From Asterias rubens (lineage: Eukaryota > Echinodermata > Asteroidea > Forcipulatida > Asteriidae): 64,000 nt of DNA. The notes beneath the pieces were generated by a model, which saw only the letters and a list, made by a program, of their open reading frames with translations, searched no databases and was not told where the DNA came from. The position numbers and the translations under genes were made by a program. The stretch lies in assembly GCF_902459465.1 (NCBI RefSeq), contig NC_047071.1, forward strand, positions 8,512,098 to 8,576,097, written 5' to 3'. This document shows positions 13,528-24,659 of this stretch, in pieces (the first letter of the stretch is position 1; each line of letters begins with the position of its first letter).

Positions 13528-13804
13528 TTAAAGGGAAGGATACGTCAAATGGCAATGACTCTTAAAATTAATGGCAAATAAAAGCTTTAGAAGCCTACCG
13601 CAACTTTTAAGTAGGTATTTTGAGAAAAAGCTTACTTCAAAGTTTATTAGTGTGGTTGAGTACAAAAATATACGTTTTATGCTCCAAAACAATACATCGT
13701 AGGTGTTCTTTGCCTTTAAGTTGTTAGCCAACCCTTTAGGCCTAATATTATGTATTGTATGTGATGAATGCAAATCCACATAGATAAGGATGGTTTCTCT
13801 TTAA
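13528..13804. mobile_element. Possible further TTAA foldback family
   Basis: TTAA-AGGGAAGGATACG at the left and TTCTCT-TTAA at the right give the same TTAA-AG...CT-TTAA outline as families A-D. The terminal inverted repeat beyond the first six bases is poor, so assignment is tentative. Confidence 0.4.
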
Positions 13805-14684
13805 CCATTGTTTGCATAGTGCAGTAATTGTCTTGCTCATCACAGGACAGACTCCTACTACAAGCTTAACAATAACATTGATTCATAGACATGCTACCCA
13901 TATGTGTGATTGGTACAATTTAATGAATGAAAGCAACCTTTACAATACATGTAGTTTCAAAGTGCCGAGAAGATCATCAACGAATAAAAACAAATTATAG
14001 TCAAAGCAAATGAGTTTTAAAACATAGCTTTTAAGGATTCAAGAAAATGATGCCTGACAGGGTGTGTGAAGCTAGGGGTAGACTGTTACCATAAAGGCAG
14101 TGCACTGACTGTAGTGTGAATGCTCATTGACATACCGTTTACATGAGTGCAAGGTGCAGTGCAGGGGACAAGCACAAACAGGAAGTATGTACAGTTCGAA
14201 GAACGTAGTATTGCTAGAACTGTTGGACTTCTTAAAAATAAGTAGCTGAGACATAGTAGAATTTTTTTTTACTTTACAAATAAGGGTGATGACTTTCAAT
14301 GGGAGACTTTTGAGACGCTGGCGGAAGCAAAAATAAAGGTCCTTTTTAGCGACTATGAGCGTGCACACAAATGCTCAGTATTGCTTGCGTAGCTCCGAGC
14401 ACATGCACTACTGGCTAGAACTGTGAAAAACGACCGTCCAAAAGTCTCCCATCGGGGTTGCTTGTAAGTGGGAAGCCTGTGACTTTGCATCGTAAATTTG
14501 TTTTAGTCTGAAGCTGGTTGGATCAGAAATTGAAATTAATGATATGGTCCTTTTATGGTGTAATGTTTTTGTAGCATCAAGTATGATCCCACAGGACTTG
14601 TAACCCCCAACATTACCAGAACCTCATGTTTGTTTAGTAGTAGGCCTACTGAATAAACAAAATGCTATAGATACACATGTAGCT
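13805..14684. other. Gene-free stretch
   Basis: No exon or named repeat is recognised. Confidence 0.4.
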
Positions 14685-14760
14685 AACTTGGTACAGTGCC
14701 GGAACATTAATCCGAAGGTCGCTGGTTCAAATCCCTGCTCTAGTCAATCTTCCCAAATCA
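14685..14760 (+). repeat. tRNA-derived SINE fragment
   Basis: An A-box-like TAGCTAACTTGGTACAGTGC is followed about 30 bp later by a B box, GGTTCAAATCCC. This is the spacing of a tRNA-type RNA polymerase III promoter. The sequence does not fold as a good tRNA and the 3' CTAGTCAATC is not a matching acceptor arm, so a SINE head is more likely than a tRNA gene. Confidence 0.55.
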
Positions 14761-15287
14761 TTCAAAATTCACCCAACTCGTTTCCCCATTGTGGTTGTAT
14801 TATTCTATGTTTGCAATTCTACAACAATAACATTTTCTTTCATATTCTGTTGTCTCTATAATTCAGAAAGCAAAAAAAAATATTTCCCTAGCCTGAGATC
14901 TCTTAATTTAACATTGCAATTACTTGTAATCTACACCATCCCGTTGCTCATATTTCCCTCAATTACCGACCAGACACAATATTATGTATAAATAATGCAC
15001 TGGAGATATCTTCTTGGACTTAAATCCATGCCAACGATGACATCACTGAAGCGGACACGCTCTAGATATCACGCTTGATTGGTTAATTGTGTGCAGGCAC
15101 AAAAGAACCCACGTGGTTTACTGTAGGCTACAGAGCACCAGACTGTCTCAGAGCTACATTGTAATCAGAAGTTGAGTAAGATAATCTTGTTCATGGTGTA
15201 TTACCTTCGTTTTTCAAAGAAAATTTACGTACCAGAGACCCCATGCAATAATATGTTCATGTGACACCATTCACTTGACATAGATCA
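14761..15287. other. Gene-free stretch
   Basis: AT-rich; nothing recognised. Confidence 0.4.
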
Positions 15288-15870
15288 TTAAAGTCGCCTG
15301 GAAGTGGTATTTTTTCAAACTAAAGCTTTTGTCACTAATATTGTATGTGTTTTGATGAGTGGAATGTGAATAAACAGTTAACTAAGGTTTTAAAAAATCA
15401 GTTCTTATGTTATTTACAAATTTAAGAGTAGACCCCGACCCGAGAGGGCGCTGTTCGTGATGTCAATCGAGGCAGACTTTGCCTGTAATGCGTAGAGTAA
15501 ACACAATTGCAAAGTACATGTACGGACCAAGTCGTGAGTTTGTACGTTTCAAAAACAAAAACAAATTGGTTTTTTTCGGCAATGCCGACCAGGTGTATTG
15601 CTGCTGAATGCAGAAAAAGACTTTTTGAAATGTACCAACTCACGACTTGGCATACATGTACTTTGCACGTGTGCGCATTGCAGGCAAAGTCTGCCTCGAT
15701 TGACGTCACAAAAGGGGTAGGCGGAGTCAGCCCCCCAAACAACTTTATATATTTTTTAAACATATAAATGGTGACAAACTGAAACAATTACAAAAAAAAT
15801 TGTTTTATTGTTCGTAAGCATATACTCTTATGTTTGAAAGAAAAACAATTCTATTTCCAGGTGACTTTAA
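15288..15870 (+). mobile_element. TTAA foldback element, family D, with THAP-domain fragment
   Basis: Termini TTAA-AGTCGCCTGGAAGTGG and TTCCAGGTGACT-TTAA are inverted repeats with intact TTAA flanks. A second inner inverted repeat (about 15455-15545 against 15635-15710) contains GTCAATCGAGGCAGACTTTG in both orientations. In the loop an ATG at 15582 opens a frame starting MPTRCIAAEC, the N-terminal Cys-X4-Cys of a THAP zinc finger, after which the frame leaves the fold. THAP fingers open the transposases of Kolobok, P and related transposons. This is therefore probably a non-autonomous derivative that kept the 5' end of such a gene in inverted duplicate. Confidence 0.75.
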
Positions 15871-16631
15871 TTTATTTTTTATTTAATTTTTGGGTGCATT
15901 CTAGTTGCGCAAACGTTTATGCTACCGCTTTTTAAATGTGCGTCACGCTAACATTCAATGAACTGACAACATTCAATGAACTGACAAACTGTGTTTTCAA
16001 AGTACCCACGTTCGCTTCAATCTGTCAGACCAATCAGTGCATTATATATGAACCTGTGAGTTGGGCAATAATCTGTCGTCATTTCTAATCGCTTTTCAGG
16101 TGAAAAACAAATACATTAATTTCTCAAATTATAATAATTTCTCAAAGACTAAGCCTACATGTACCGGTACATGTATCACTTCAAGCAAAATATTTCTATC
16201 ATATTGACCATCCTTATACCATGTAAGATGTGCAAATCTGTGAACATTAAATATGTTCACTCTTACCAATGTTGTTCAATCCCTTTACACATTTATGTCC
16301 AAGGCACAACTGCCAATAAAACAATTTCTCTCAAGACATAACGACTGATATTTAAGTCTAGAACATCTCTACCCCCATTCTAGTTGCCGCTAACCATCCA
16401 GCCCTGACATGATGACAGAGTTTGTTCATTATTTGTGCCAGTCTAGAAATATTTCTCAATCTGTACCAATCTAGGGTATGTAAGTCTGGCTATTACAATC
16501 GTTACTGATCCAGGGCCTTCACACTTTGGGAACTAACCATTACGGGGGTTCCCACAAAAATTGATTCATGACTGAGAAGGCAAACAAAATTCACTGTCCG
16601 AATAAAGTCTATCAACCAAGCTTCATTCATG
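15871..16631. other. Gene-free stretch
   Basis: AT-rich. A short direct duplication, AACATTCAATGAACTGACAA, occurs at about 15952-15988. No exon is seen. Confidence 0.45.
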
Positions 16632-17190
16632 TTTAAAGGCACTGGACACTATTGGTAATTACTCAAAATAATTGTTAAGTAGGATTTGAAACTTTGCATG
16701 GTGGAAATAAGATATAGAAGAGTTTGCGGTAACACCATGTAATAACTATCTCTAAATGAGTTGGGGTGGTTCTGAAAAGAACCGTTGGATTAACTCAACG
16801 TTTCGATCAGTATGCTCTGAACGTCTTCTGGAGAATGATAAAATAATTGTTAGCATAAAAACTTGGTATTAACGAGCAATTGAGAGCTGTTGATAGTAAA
16901 AAACATAGTGAGAAACGGCTCTCTCTGAAGTAACGTACATGTAGATTTTGAGAAAGAAGTAATTTCTCACTAAAACCTTTGAATTGATTTCTAGATCTTA
17001 GCTAAAGTCTCAAAATCAAGCATCTCAAAGCACACAACTTCAAGGTTTTTTTTTTCCTTCCCATCTCTCGCAACTTAGACGACCAATTGAGTTCAAATTT
17101 TCACAGGTTTGTTAGTTTATATGCACACCAAGTGAGAAGACTGGTCTTTGACTTGTAACCAAAGGTGTCCAGTGTCTTAGTGTCTTTAAA
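16632..17190. mobile_element. Foldback MITE, family B, copy 1, with nested insertion
   Basis: Left terminus TTAA-AGGCACTGGACACTAT; right terminus GGTGTCCAGTGTC, partly duplicated, then TTTAA. The body words GAGAAACGGCTC, TTTTGAGAAAGAAGTAA, GATCTTAGCTAAAG and CACAACTTCAAGG match other B copies. The element is interrupted by the retroposon-like insert at 16678-16839. Confidence 0.85.
16678..16839 (+). mobile_element. Retroposon-like insert with 13-bp target duplication
   Basis: AAAATAATTGTTA occurs on both sides (16665-16677 and 16840-16852), and removing the insert plus one copy restores the family B consensus. The insert contains TTTGCGGTAACACCATGT, GTTCTGAAAAGAACCG and CAACGTTTCGATCAG, which recur in a longer element at 38320-38660. 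A 13-bp duplication fits LINE/SINE-type insertion. Confidence 0.8.
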
Positions 17191-17213
17191 CCACACATTC
17201 CATGATTCAGTCG

Positions 17214-17443
17214 GGGAGTAGTCCAGGGTCCCATAAAAATATGAATCTTTACAGTGGATACAGCCACCACAGTGTACAAATCAATTGTTTGTAGGGCAGG
17301 GTGACATGTTATTCTTTGCAGGATCAGGGGGAGTAGTCCAGGGTCCCATAAAAATATGAATCTTTACAGTGGATACAGCCACCACAGTGTACAAATCAAT
17401 TGTTTGTAGGGCAGGGTGGCATGTTATTCTTTGCAGGATCAAA
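17214..17443. repeat. 115-bp direct tandem duplication
   Basis: Two almost identical 115-bp units (17214-17328 and 17329-17443), each beginning GGGAGTAGTCCAGGGTCCC and ending CTTTGCAGGATCA. The only difference I noticed is GTGACATG against GTGGCATG, so the duplication is recent or homogenised. Confidence 0.9.
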
Positions 17444-18609
17444 TGTCCCTGGACTCCATAGACACAACAACACATAACTGACAGGCATTGTACCCAGATC
17501 ACATACATTGTACATTGTAGGGTTAAAGTGCATGATTCACTATTTCTATGAATTAACACATCATCAACTGTACATTCCATTGTCATTCTAATGCAATATT
17601 TTTATTATGTGGATATTTTTTTATGCGAGTGTTCCATCTTTAGCTGTCTTTTTAAGAGTAATCGTACCATTGTACGTATTGTACTTTATTTCATCATTAA
17701 TTAAAATTGACTGGCAAATAAAAAAAAATAAAAAACTTACCAAATTGTGACATTTCAAATTTATGATTCCAAATTTGTGTGTTTCAAATGAAAAAACTGT
17801 TGTACACAGTACAATTTCTCGCCCTTGCTCTATGGTACAATGAGCACCCCCATGCAAAATCGTTTGCCTCACAGAAAGTTTGTTGGAAATTAAAATGAAT
17901 GTAGACAGATAATTACAGGGATGAAGGGAAATTGTGCTGGCTTATAAAAAAGCGTCTGAAAGGGATCCACTTTTCAAGAGGCAAATGTTAAATTGATGGC
18001 AAGTGAAATGCTAACCCCTGTGGTATTTTAAAGGAACTTTTTTTTGGAACAGGTTCCTGAGCACTACAGATACCAAAAACATGTTGTTGTTGTTGTTGTT
18101 GTTTTTTATCTAAAAGTGTTACATTTCCGATCCCAGTTCAAACTACTCGTAATAAGCATATTCTAACTTGTACGTATTTCTTCCACAATGGGCCTTGTCA
18201 ATGCACAACACAGCTAATGCTCGGTTGACTGGTTTTGACATTCACTTTGGCATGTGTTGTTTCACTTAAAAAATACAGCCTCAGTACAGTAGGCTTACAT
18301 ACATTGTAAGCTTCTACATCATGTGTGTAGGTTAGCCCTACATGTACGTACATGTATGTAGGATAACAAAAGACCACGTGCACACACAGAAAATGTTAAG
18401 CAACAAAACGTACGGTAGTTGACATTAATGTTGTAAATGAAGTCTTTGTCACAGCTATTTTGTCTGGCCAGTGGCCACCAAAGCAATGGATGGTAAACAA
18501 CTGACACAGTGAAAGTTATCATCAACACTGTTTCTACAATGTGCAATCCCCAGATGTTCTGAATTTCAAATATAAATTTTCGAGCCAAACATTTAGGCTC
18601 ATACCAATC
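17444..18609. other. Gene-free stretch with a GTT microsatellite
   Basis: No exon is recognised. A (GTT)n microsatellite of about six to seven units lies at 18081-18101. TACATGTACGTACATGTATG at about 18340-18359 is a short palindromic run. Confidence 0.5.
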
Positions 18610-18853
18610 GGGCCCAAGTCATAGAGCTGCTAAACACAAAAATTTGCTAAGCATGAAATTTCGTTCTTGATTAAAAAAGGATTACCAACCAAACTTCCAT
18701 TTGTTGCATTTATGCTTGTTACTGGTACTCAGCTGTTGTTTGCTTATCCTGAAAATCACGTGGAAATTTGGTTGGTATTCCTGTTTTATCAAGGAAGAAA
18801 TTTCATGCTAAGCAAATTTTTATGCTAAGCAGCTCTATGAAAATGAGCCCTGG
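18610..18853. mobile_element. Foldback element, family F, copy 1
   Basis: Inverted termini GGGCCCAAGTCATAGAGCTG and AGCTCTATGAAAATGAGCCC. Inner arms CTAAGCATGAAATTTC, CCAACCAAACTTCCA and their complements TGGAAATTTGGTTGG and GAAATTTCATGCTAAGC give a long stem. It is related to 41174-41451. Confidence 0.75.
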
Positions 18854-19432
18854 AGTTGGGTATTTAGGATAAGTATAGTACACAAATGACCGAATTAGAC
18901 AATACCGAGTTAGGCTATTGCCTCTAGAACTTAAAATTATAATAGGTTTTCTAAAAAACAAGAAGTACCGAAAAGGATGAAACAGTAGCAAAATTATGAT
19001 ATGTTTGCACAAACTGGTACAATGTAGCTTTTGCATGCGGCAGTAGGATTTTGTCAACATCACTCTTGAAAATCTTATTTTCCGCTGATGTCACAGCTCT
19101 CCACTGGAGAAGACGGTCAATCACACACCCTTGCGGTTGAGTAAGGGGGAAGTTTCTAGCTAACCACAGGCAGTCAGCCAAATTCTACTTTCCTGTCTGA
19201 TGCTGGCTACAACAACTGTACGTGATCGATGCTTTACTATGACGTAGGCCTAAAATTTTTGTAGGACTGCTTTTTTTTGTGTCAAGATAAATGAAGACGG
19301 ACTTGTCTTGCAACAGGTACATGGCATTGTACTTTTTGTAGTGTAGACCAAAACGTGGCAAACATACTGAAAACACAATATTGTTAACTGCCTACATCCA
19401 TTGTTTATTTTTTTTAAAGCAATTTTCATTTA
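18854..19432. other. Gene-free stretch
   Basis: Nothing recognised. Confidence 0.4.
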
Positions 19433-19651
19433 GCCTTTTTGAGATACGGCGGACACAATGCTACAACACTGTAAAGTTGTGGTAAATTTGTGCGTATTGA
19501 CCATAGAAATAGATTGTATGTTATTCAGTGAAGTGCGCATTTTAGGCGACGCAGCGTTTACACTTAAACCTAATGACCACCAACATAGTGAGCGTGGCAT
19601 CAGTCGCAGCGTGTGATGCGCGGTATCGTGTCCGCCATACCTCAAAAAGGC
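19433..19651. mobile_element. Small inverted-repeat element
   Basis: GCCTTTTTGAGATACGGCGG at the left and CCGCCATACCTCAAAAAGGC at the right are reverse complements with two mismatches. The 219-bp span has no coding potential. The GGCGGACA motif recurs near 21886-21920. Class unknown. Confidence 0.7.
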
Positions 19652-19730
19652 TTACACTTTTAATTTATACAGGCCCTAGATGTGTTTCATTTCTTCTATG
19701 CGTTGATTTGGCCATAGTTGGGCAAATGAA

Positions 19731-19769
19731 CCCTCCTCCCGACGGCTCCGCCGTCCGGGAGGAGGTTAA
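19731..19769. repeat. Short GC-rich hairpin
   Basis: AACCCTCCTCCCGACGG and CCGTCCGGGAGGAGGTT pair around a loop of only a few bases. It is isolated in AT-rich sequence, with no adjacent feature explaining it. Confidence 0.6.
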
Positions 19770-20384
19770 TGTTATCGAAACTAATTTGGCCACAGAATGT
19801 TATTGGTTCCACTTTAAAATACTATTATTAATAGTGGGGTACCGTTACTACAGTTCCAGTGATGATAATCATGATTATTCTCACACACAGTATTTTGAAA
19901 CAATAAAACTTCAAAAGTACATTGTTCCAAACAACTTCATTTTCTGTCAAAAATTAATTAGTAATTTACCCATTGCTTTGATTGCTCTTCAAAAATCAGA
20001 ATACTTTCAAAATAGTAATGACATTTGATGATCAGAACAGTACCATGAGAAAACAAATTGTACAGCGATTTGTTTTTGATAATTCCACAATCAATACATC
20101 TGACATTGAATTTTGAAAGCACCATTATCAAAAGGAGGTTACAAAAAAAAACAATGGTAGAAATTACAATCAATAATCAACCTAGTTTTAAAAACAACCT
20201 TTTATTTTTGTAATCAAAACAAATGAAATTAATTTAATAAAAACAAACAACTATTGTTTAATGATCACAATAAAGTCTACAGAAAATGTTGCCGACAAAA
20301 AACAAAACCAATACAAACATTTCACTTCCACTATTTACAGCACAGGGGGAAAACGAGGAACCTTTTTGCAAAATTCGTATTTAC

Positions 20385-20529
20385 CTTTCTCTACATCCGC
20401 TAGCGACTGGTTCACATATTCCTCACTCAGTGGTTCGCCCACAACAATCAGCAAATAATGCGAGATATCGGGTGAAAATGACCGAGCAATCGACTCCGAA
20501 CCAACCCCATCTTGTTGCCCGTTATCCAT
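20385..20529 (-). CDS. First coding exon of a MAP1/futsch-like microtubule-associated protein (partial gene)
   Basis: The exon runs from an ATG at 20529 to a donor GTAAAT at 20384-20379, ending in phase 1. It codes for 48 residues plus the first base of a glycine-type codon. Residues 28-47 read YLLIVVGEPLSEEYVNQSLA, followed by DVEK. This fits the N-terminal signature of MAP1A/MAP1B/MAP1S and fly Futsch (a YLLVVVGE strand, then EE, then an ...IE.G helix cut by an intron at the same Gly). These proteins bind and stabilise microtubules, mainly in neurons. An in-frame ATG lies 29 codons upstream at 20616; I prefer 20529 because the extra segment has no family similarity. Downstream exons should lie below 20384 on the minus strand, and I could not identify any. 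That means a very long intron, a gene running off the window, or an isolated exon. The similarity rests on about 25 residues. Confidence 0.55.
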
Positions 20530-20616
20530 CCTTCTGCAAGCAATAACTAGAGTTTGTCTTCGGTCCTCAGAAAATGGCGAAATCAGACGAAGTCCGGCTG
20601 TACGGATTGTATTCAA

Positions 20617-23112
20617 TCTAACTCAGACGATGTTTTCGAGCAGACAAAATCCAGACAGACAGTACCAAACCCATGTGCGTGCCTCATCAAACATGCAGCA
20701 AATAGAGCACGGCAGGCTGCAGCAGGGCGGCTGAGGCGCGAGGTCGAAGGAGGAGCACTCTTGTTTTTTCTCTGTTATGATTTTTTTTCTTTAACAGGGG
20801 TTTACGATGATGTCATCGTCTATCGCTATAAATGGAATTGAAGTCGGCATCCCCAAATCCACGTCAAGGTGCTATCCATACGCTGTATGTGTGACGTCTG
20901 GGGTCCAGACTGAGTGTTTGGCGTTATTCGGTTAATCGGTTAATTGATGATTGGAGACGGGAAATTGGAAAGTGCTGGGGTATCGATACCACAACCCACT
21001 CGCCACAGACCCATGAGTGGTACCGCAAGGGGCAATAAGGGGTCCACATGACTTTTTGAGGGGGACGTAAACTTTGGGTCATTAATGTAACATCCTTTTG
21101 AAGGTAGAAAACAACCTTCCTTGACCCCATAGAGAATATTCTGCCACATTATCTAACATGCCGCACATTAGGGGCGGGACGACAGAGGAAAATACTGGAT
21201 GAGCATTGAGGAAAAATTAGATTTTAAACAATTAAGCATCTAGTTTTTCCTCCATGGGATGAGTGAGTAGTGGTTAACCATTGAGCTCATGAGAGGAAGG
21301 CACTTGTTGTTGCTCTAATAATACATCTAACATGGACTTGATGAAGGAATAGTTCTCACATGTCCAAGGCTTTGTTTTTGCGAGACACTAATCTTGACAA
21401 CTTTCAGTGAATTCTACTTAATGGTGTCACTTTTTAAGACTTGAGACTATGGAAATTATAAATTATATATCCCACCCATGATTCAAATCCTATCATGGAA
21501 GGAAAAAATAGAGAAATTATTTTCTCCGTGATCCTAACTCCCCTCTTTTCGAGACTAGAATCATCTCGCTTTCGCCTGTTGAGGATGTGCGCCCTCTGTT
21601 GCTCAAAATAATTTTTTATGAACTCGCAAAAAAATGGGGCTCAGAATTAATAACTTCAATAACCTATTTAACAAAATGTATATTATTATACTGAGCGCCA
21701 TGTTGGTATGAGGAGATGCGTGCGCTATACTTCTATGGTGACGATTGTCTTCGCCTGCGTGCTCTACGGAAACGCAGGTGTGAAACAATCACTCTATGAT
21801 TATATAGGGCTGGGCGAACTTCACAACAGAGTTGGAGTAATGAGTAGCCTACCCGTCTTTCACTCTATTAAAAACAGAGTTGTCCGCCACTTATTATGGC
21901 TCTTGCAAGAGTGGTATGGCGGACAAAACGAGTGTTTTTTCACTCTTTGCTGTAATCGGAAAGAACACCCCCCCTGCCCCCCCCCCACGCATTCCCAAAA
22001 TAAGCACTTTACATACACTGAATAATTAAAGGAAACTCATGTTACACAGTAGGCCTAAGCCCACATGGAGATTGACATTGGTTTCTATTTGTGATAATAA
22101 ACAGTATATGACACTGGTCTTTGAGTGAGGCAGTAAAAGCCTGAACATAGACCCACGGGCTCTTGATGCTAATAATTGAGATGGCACCTCAGCAAAATAT
22201 ATTGAGGGCGCACTTCTCAACAACTTGCTGAATGAACACTCCATTCTCACGTTATAAAATTATGATTTTATTTTCTAAATTTCCATCATGTAAATAAAAC
22301 ACAAGAATAAATATACAAGAAAAATTCAACACAACACAATGTGTTGGTGAACATAGGAATGGTGGAGCTGCTCGCCTCGCATAGGCCTACTTTTATCATC
22401 TGTTTTGTTAAAATTAAAATGTTCATTAACGCCACACAAGTTTACATGCTTAGCTTTGAGGAGAGTAGGTTGTTATTATAAAACACTAAAATAAAAAGTT
22501 GAATAAGAAAGACCACGACCGAAACTATGAAACGGGGTAATCAGAGGACACTTATACATAGGGCGCGGTGAGGGGGGGGGGGGGGGGGGTTGTCAATTAA
22601 AACAATACTCGCATTTCACGTACCTAACATACACAACAATAATTGTTGTTATTAATTATTAATAACGAGCCCATTCTCAGCGGTCTTCGTCATGTACATT
22701 TTACTTTTTATTTTTTGTTTTACTTTTATTAATATTATTATTATTTTATATTATTTTATTTATTTTTTTGAGGGGGGGGGATTTTCGTTGTCGTGAAAAT
22801 AAAAACACACAGGGCGTCGTGTAAAGCTCCCTTGTTGTATAATGCCCATGAAACTCCATTTTCGGACGTGTCTGGTTCAACTAAAACTCATTATTTCATT
22901 GTTTGATAAAGGCATGCCGATTGCCGAGTGAGTTAATCGACTCTTAACATAAAGTCGATTCTTTATTACCCGACTTTGTCATTCTTCACAAACATTCGAT
23001 AAACCGCAAAGCTTTTATAGTCGGACTCCCTTGGCGGTTTTGTGTCATGCATTCGAACGTACACTACACAGCCACAAATGCTGCTTGCAACTGGACTCAC
23101 GATTGATCCAAA
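20617..23112. other. Intergenic region between divergent MAP1-like and ANAPC11 genes
   Basis: Should hold the promoters of both neighbours; no TATA box or other motif can be assigned. Contents: a GC-richer patch at 20690-20755 just upstream of the MAP1-like exon, palindromic GTCCGCCACTTATTATGG / GTGGTATGGCGGAC at 21881-21924, a poly-C run near 21967-21987, a poly-G run at 22572-22589 and AT-rich tracts at 22660-22780. Confidence 0.5.
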
Positions 23113-23135
23113 ATGAAGGTTAAAATAATAAGTAA
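23113..23135 (+). CDS. Candidate first coding exon of ANAPC11
   Basis: ATG at 23113 opens MKVKIIS, and MKVKI is the conserved start of the ANAPC11 protein. It lies on the same strand about 3.1 kb before the certain second exon. Using the donor GTAAAC at 23136, the join to 26236 is in frame and gives MKVKIISN-W, one residue longer than the usual MKVKIKCW. A better-looking donor GTAAGT at 23132 would leave the wrong phase. The short match and the awkward donor keep this tentative; another first exon in the 3-kb intron is possible. Confidence 0.45.
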
Positions 23136-23558
23136 GTAAACATTTTCCTAAAAATGTCACCATTTCCGAATGGCCTGAAGTTGTGTCTTTCTTATTTTGT
23201 TGTAATACTAATAAGTAATAGTGGGACTGATTTTTCTTTTCTGATATTGTTATTTTCATATTTTTGTTGCCTTTCCTGGATGAATCTCCTCGTGGATGGC
23301 GCTATTGGCTTCTCTGTTGGATTGATCGTTTGAAATTATTTAGGGTGAGTTTAATAAATAAAAGCAAAATTTATTGTAAGGGGTTTGTATATGTTAAACT
23401 TTTTTTTTTTTCAATGTTAATTGGTTATTTCGCCCTGTTCGTTTCGAACCTGGGTTTATGTACATGTAACCTTCGACTTCGCTGTCGTCGGGGGCTAGGA
23501 GGAGGCATGGAGGAGGGTTACAATTTTTTTGTTATAATATTGGATGGCTTTGAGGGGG

Positions 23559-23651
23559 ATACAAGAATATATTGCACAAGCTATGACAATATTGCACGAG
23601 TCGAATGACCGAGTGCAATATTGTCATAGCGAGTGCAATATATTCTTGTAT
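23559..23651. repeat. Near-perfect 41-bp hairpin
   Basis: Left arm 23559-23600 (ATACAAGAATATATTGCAC, AGCTATGACAATATTGCAC) pairs with 23611-23651 (GTGCAATATTGTCATAGC, GTGCAATATATTCTTGTAT) around a 10-base loop, TCGAATGACC. It lies in the putative ANAPC11 first intron. The whole unit is palindromic, with no spacer for a gene. Confidence 0.8.
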
Positions 23652-23652
23652 T

Positions 23653-24659
23653 TTTTTATTTGTATTTTTTATTTTTTGATGGTTGTAAATTTCTCTGTGT
23701 AATTTGTACCGTTTATCTTTTTATGGTTCTTCCTTTCTTTTTACCATTTTATCTCCTTTAAGTGTTTTTATTGTAAGATGCACACTGGAAAACAATTTTC
23801 ATGTTTTTTAACGTGACGTTTATAATAAATAATAATAAATAATAATAATCCCCCCCCCCAAAAAAAACATCCAAGTTTCAAAATCGCTGGAAGATTTTGT
23901 TTCTGCAGGTAAGCTCTCAGAACATGTACATGTACTGCATGTTTTCTGCGTCTTTGGTCTTCAAAAGTTCTTCAAAATCCTCACCGGAAACGGAAGCGAA
24001 TCTTGCGCTGCTAGTAGAAGTGCTCAGCTATTGTTGTTGATTATTATGTGCAGCTTCGTTCACTGGTTTACAACAGTGAGCGCGCGCTCTTGACTATATG
24101 TGAACCAGCGAAACTTGTTAAAATGCCCGGATAGACAATATTGAAGTAATATTGCTCCTTCCGGGAACTTTTACTGAAACAATATTGCTGTCATCCGTAC
24201 TTTTTACGAAAGCAATCAATACGCTGATATATTTTTGCCTCTGGAAGCCTGATATAAATAATATTATATAATATTGACACTACTGTATTGTTGGACCTAC
24301 ATGTACCTACGTATTCATGTAAAAATTGTAAGTAAGTTATGTAATAACTCAATCATAGTTGAGAGTCGAGTTATACAATCGATTGATGCATACTTGATGA
24401 TAATGGCTAGCCCAGGTTGGACTCCTCTGTTGCAGGCAACGTGACAGAGTCCAGGGTATAAAGGTCGTTCCACTATCGTCTCCTGTGGAGCAATACATGT
24501 ACTAGCGGAGCGAACCTCATAGAATTCGCCATGCCATGATTTGACCGCGCATTGGAGTAAGGGGCTACAGTGTAGTAACTTTGGCATCAACCTGGCGAGT
24601 GCACATTTTGATGCAGAATAAGGGAACAATAACAAAACATCACACCTTCTTTATGGATG
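23653..24659. other. Intronic or intergenic sequence without recognised exon
   Basis: If the ANAPC11 first exon is right, this is intron. It has a (AATAAT)n tract at 23825-23848, a poly-C/poly-A run at about 23850-23868 and several CAATATTG words (24135-24190). No exon is recognised. Confidence 0.45.

Noticed and set aside
14690-14755. tRNA gene
   Set aside because: B box present but no matching acceptor stem; better explained as a SINE head.
15422-15787. 121-codon minus-strand frame
   Set aside because: Antisense of the family D foldback; the informative frame is the plus-strand THAP start.
19573-20028. 151-codon plus-strand frame
   Set aside because: Begins inside the inverted-repeat element at 19433-19651, crosses the 19731 hairpin and has no domain.
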